DNA of 64,000 nucleotides from an uncultured Eubacterium sp. GTDB taxonomy: Bacteria > Bacillota > Clostridia > Lachnospirales > Lachnospiraceae. The stretch is taken from the NCBI GenBank assembly GCA_947088865.1, contig CAMUHY010000014.1:1-64000 (forward strand), given 5' to 3'. The notes under the pieces are model-generated. The model was not told where the DNA came from, made no database searches, and saw only the letters and a list, made by a program, of their open reading frames with translations. Below are positions 61,274 through 64,000 of the stretch, piece by piece; position 1 is the first letter of the stretch, and every line of letters begins with the position of its first letter. Both the position numbers and the translations under genes were made by a program.

Positions 61274-61483
61274 TTAATTGCTAAAATCTCTTATACGTCC
61301 ATATACACTTATTTGATATAAACCACTTAATCCTACCAGTGCATATACAACACGAGTAAGCCATGTAAACTGTCCAAATAATACGGCTACAAGATTAAAG
61401 TTGAAAAATCCTATTAATCCCCAGTTTATAGCGCCAATAATAATGAGCGTTAATGTTGTGTAATCAATCCATTTTGAGTTCAT
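61274..61483 (-). CDS. DUF378 (YuzA-like) small membrane protein
   Basis: A 69-residue protein with two membrane segments (LTLIIIGAINWGLIGFFNFN and VVYALVGLSGLYQISVYGRI), the whole DUF378 pattern. Function unknown. ATG 61483 follows GGAGGCG; an earlier in-frame start at 61519 is less likely. It is the only minus-strand gene between 35 and 64 kb apart from the GGCT/amidoligase remnants. Confidence 0.88.
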   Translation of the reverse strand: MNSKWIDYTTLTLIIIGAINWGLIGFFNFNLVAVLFGQFTWLTRVVYALVGLSGLYQISVYGRIRDFSN

Positions 61484-61622
61484 ATTATCGCCTCCCTGTT
61501 TTTTATTTTCAACGGGCAAAAATTTATTATGATAAATGCAACATTTTTAACTATCGTTTATATTATGGCATGAAAAATATAATTTTATTCAGAGATATTG
61601 TTTAGGAAAAAAAGGAAGAACT

Positions 61623-63113
61623 ATGGCTGAAACAAAGCGAAATGGCAGAAGAACGGTTCCTGCAAAAAATCATTCTGAAAAAAAAAGAAATACCAAAAAA
61701 AGTAATAAAAAATTGGCTCAATCTGCCAAAAAAAATAATAAAATTATTAAATACAAACGCAAACCAAAAGGAATTGTTCCTATATTTGCTGTTGTTATTT
61801 TTTATGTTGTCAGCTTTATTGTCATGTATAACTCAAAAGCAAAAGTAAAAACCTATGAAGTGGATAATGGTTCACTTACCAGCAATACTCGTTTTACAGG
61901 AATTGCTCTTAGAAAGGAAGAAGTATTTTATTCGTCTTATTCTGGAAATATAAATTATTATCAAAAAGAAGGAAACCGTGTAAAAGTGGAAGATACGATT
62001 TATACGGTAGATGAAACGGGGAGAGTTGCTGAAATACTGTCACAATATACAAAAAGTGATGAAAATTCATTGACAAAAGAGAATCTTCATTCTATTAAAT
62101 CCATGTTGAATAATTTTAGAACCAACTACGACGGCAGTAATTTTAATGCGTTGTATGATTTAAAGGCAGATATCAATTCGACGATTTTACAAGCTATGAA
62201 TGAAAGTATTATCAATAATCTTGACAGCATTGTTTCTAATACAGGAAGCGAAAATTTATTTCAGACCATTTCTGCCAACTCAACAGGAATTATCGTATAT
62301 TCCATTGATGGTTTTGAAGAAGTTACATCCGAAACAATTACTTCTTCTATGTTTGATAAAAATAATTATAAAAAACAAAATTTAAAAGCTGAAAGTATTA
62401 TTGTGTCCGATAATCCAGCATATAAACTAATAACCGATGAAACATGGGATATTGTTTTTTTATTGACACAAGATGAAATTGACAAAAATGACCTAACCAA
62501 TAAAAAAACAGTCTCTATCAATATAAAAAAAGATAATATTCGTGCTGTATGCGGTTTTTCTTTATTAAATATAGATAATACCTATTATGGCAAATTATCG
62601 CTCAATAAATATATGATTCGATATGCGACAGAGCGATTTTTAGATTTTGAATTACTATCTTCAACCGATAGCGGTCTTAAAATACCGACATCTGCTGTGA
62701 CAGATGGTGAATTTTTTATTATCCCTAAAAGTTTTATGACTACGGGTGGTAATAGCAATACATATGGATTTATATGTGAAACTTATGAAAATGGAACCTT
62801 AAACTCTCAGTTTGTTGCTGCTGATATCTATAAATTGACGGATACTCTATGTTATGTCAGCAAAGATGATTTTACTGCTGGAAGCAATATTGTCAAAGTA
62901 GATTCACAAGAACGCTATATTATTGGTCCTACGGAAAAATTAAAAGGGGTATATTGCATTAATTCTGGATATACCATATTTAAACTGGTTGATATTGTTG
63001 ATAGAAATAATGAGTATGTTATATCAAAAAAAGGCGGCTCACACAGCGTTGCCGTATATGACCGAATTGTGCTAGACGCCCATAAATATAATGCAAACCA
63101 GATGATATATTAA
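61623..63113 (+). CDS. HlyD-like membrane-anchored protein upstream of yggS-sepF
   Basis: A 496-residue protein. The first 50 residues are very basic (Lys/Arg/Asn-rich), followed by a membrane segment (about 56-76, IVPIFAVVIFYVVSFIVMY). The outer part begins with a biotinyl/HlyD-like half (GIALRKEEVFYSSYSGNINY and YQKEGNRVKVEDTIYTVDE), a helical region, and a second barrel half (IVDRNNEYVISKKGGSHSVA). Clostridia often carry this gene before yggS and sepF, which suggests a division or envelope role rather than drug efflux. No ABC partner is near. Confidence 0.7.
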   Translation: MAETKRNGRRTVPAKNHSEKKRNTKKSNKKLAQSAKKNNKIIKYKRKPKGIVPIFAVVIFYVVSFIVMYNSKAKVKTYEVDNGSLTSNTRFTGIALRKEEVFYSSYSGNINYYQKEGNRVKVEDTIYTVDETGRVAEILSQYTKSDENSLTKENLHSIKSMLNNFRTNYDGSNFNALYDLKADINSTILQAMNESIINNLDSIVSNTGSENLFQTISANSTGIIVYSIDGFEEVTSETITSSMFDKNNYKKQNLKAESIIVSDNPAYKLITDETWDIVFLLTQDEIDKNDLTNKKTVSINIKKDNIRAVCGFSLLNIDNTYYGKLSLNKYMIRYATERFLDFELLSSTDSGLKIPTSAVTDGEFFIIPKSFMTTGGNSNTYGFICETYENGTLNSQFVAADIYKLTDTLCYVSKDDFTAGSNIVKVDSQERYIIGPTEKLKGVYCINSGYTIFKLVDIVDRNNEYVISKKGGSHSVAVYDRIVLDAHKYNANQMIY

Positions 63114-63132
63114 GTCATAAGGGAGGATAAAA

Positions 63133-63831
63133 ATGGCAAGTATTGAAGAAAATCTAAATACAGTAATTAAAAATATTGAAGATGCATGCAGACGAGTGGG
63201 GCGTAATCCAAAGGATGTTACACTGATTGCAGTTAGTAAAACAAAACCGGTTGAATTGTTAGAGCAAGTATATCACTGCAATATCCGAGAATTTGGTGAA
63301 AATTATGTACAGGAATTGACAGATAAAATAGAATATATGCCAAACGATATAAAATGGCATATGATTGGACATTTGCAGAGAAATAAGGTAAAATACATTA
63401 TTGACAAAGTTGCAATGATTCATTCCGTAGATTCGCTTCGACTGGCAGAAGAGATTAGCAAAGAGGCGGTTAAAAAAAATGTGGTTGCCAATATACTAAT
63501 AGAAGTAAATGTAGGACTTGAAGACAGCAAATTTGGCGTTATGGTACAGGAGGTTGAAGCCTTTATACAAGAGGCGGCTAAGCTGCCGTCTATCTGTATT
63601 CGAGGACTTATGACAAGCGCTCCTTTTGTAGAAAATCCAGAGGATAACAGGGTGCTTTTTAAAAAATTAGCACAATTGTGTATTGACATAAAAGATAAAA
63701 ACATTGATAATAGCACTATGGATGTGCTATCAATGGGAATGACAAATGATTATATAGTTGCCGTTGAAGAAGGTGCAACTATGGTACGCGTAGGTACTGC
63801 CATATTTGGTGCACGCGATTATAACAAGTAA
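63133..63831 (+). CDS. yggS: YggS family PLP-binding protein
   Basis: A 232-residue PLP homeostasis protein (PLPBP/ProSC family). PLP Lys in VTLIAVSKTKPVE; then FGENYVQELTDKI, IKWHMIGHLQRNKVKYI, SVDSLRLAEEI, LSMGMTNDY and VRVGTAIFG. It binds PLP without known catalysis and keeps PLP and amino-acid pools balanced. It keeps its conserved place directly before sepF. Start after GGGAGG. Confidence 0.94.
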   Translation: MASIEENLNTVIKNIEDACRRVGRNPKDVTLIAVSKTKPVELLEQVYHCNIREFGENYVQELTDKIEYMPNDIKWHMIGHLQRNKVKYIIDKVAMIHSVDSLRLAEEISKEAVKKNVVANILIEVNVGLEDSKFGVMVQEVEAFIQEAAKLPSICIRGLMTSAPFVENPEDNRVLFKKLAQLCIDIKDKNIDNSTMDVLSMGMTNDYIVAVEEGATMVRVGTAIFGARDYNK

Positions 63832-63846
63832 GTAGGAGATTTTAAA

Positions 63847-64000
63847 ATGGGATTTTTTGACGGAGTTATTAACGTATTCAAAATGTCTAATGATGACTAT
63901 GACGATGAAGATTATGATGACGAAGAATACGATGATTATGACGATGAAGATGACAGACAACCAAAGAAAAAGTTATTTTCAGGCACTAAAAAAGGCAGAA
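63847..64000 (+). CDS. sepF: Cell division protein SepF (5' part)
   Basis: The first 51 codons are present; the gene continues beyond the window. The N-terminal amphipathic membrane-binding helix (MGFFDGVINVFKM) is followed by a very acidic Asp/Glu/Tyr linker, as in clostridial SepF. SepF anchors FtsZ to the membrane. Position after yggS and ribosome site TAGGAG support the call. Confidence 0.88.
   Translation, partial: MGFFDGVINVFKMSNDDYDDEDYDDEEYDDYDDEDDRQPKKKLFSGTKKGR

Overview
The window is AT-rich DNA from a spore-forming, Gram-positive, rod-shaped anaerobe, most likely a Lachnospiraceae-type member of the Clostridia. Three things point there: the sporulation genes yqfC/yqfD and a BofC-like protein, the continuous order mreB-mreC-mreD-mrdA-minC-minD-minE-rodA-mgsA, and the order miaB-mutS-mutL-miaA. 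I saw no rRNA, tRNA or CRISPR array. Family assignments rest on reading motifs, not on database searches.

Layout. 1-10.9 kb is accessory: a Uma2-type nuclease, an HD-domain protein, a BlaI/BlaR1-type pair, four genes for FlxA-like, FliD-C-like and two unrecognised proteins, and a two-gene restriction-modification system in which nuclease and methylase are fused and the specificity subunit is separate. 10.9-13.2 kb (minus strand) holds an OPT transporter with a PqqD-like partner. 13.5-30.3 kb is mostly housekeeping: yqfC, yqfD, phoH, ybeY, a YerB-like protein, cdd, two FAD proteins, proB, 5-formyl-THF cyclo-ligase, proA and a GGDEF-EAL protein. An IbrA/IbrB-like pair is wedged on the opposite strand between yqfD and phoH. 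30.3-35.5 kb has two LysR regulators, metF, an exosporium-like gene remnant and a MATE pump.

35.5-42.6 kb is a rearranged defence-type island. It contains a broken gamma-glutamylcyclotransferase/amidoligase pair with a 12-base C tract, a decayed copy of a STAND-TPR gene, a duplicated 5' piece of miaB, and an intact TIR gene followed by a STAND NTPase gene with twelve near-identical 126-bp TPR repeats. The TIR and STAND proteins start with almost the same short Gly/Asn-rich segment. This suggests that the TIR effector and the STAND sensor recognise each other through like-with-like N-terminal motifs. It is the best candidate here for an undescribed or little-described system.

42.8-64 kb is conserved: tRNA thiomethylation and prenylation, mismatch repair (both MutS and MutL carry clamp-binding-like motifs), a Cys/Met-metabolism PLP enzyme, radC, the rod-shape and division-site cluster, an MgsA homologue with replaced catalytic aspartates, a DUF378 protein, a HlyD-like protein, yggS and the start of sepF.

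A family of five hairpin elements (A-E, about 70 bp) is scattered through intergenic gaps at 13.3, 31.3, 34.3, 34.4 and 44.4 kb, always in the same orientation and with compensatory stem changes. Several genes use the Shine-Dalgarno form ATGGAGG, whose own ATG makes naive start calls too long. Starts given here follow the Shine-Dalgarno spacing.
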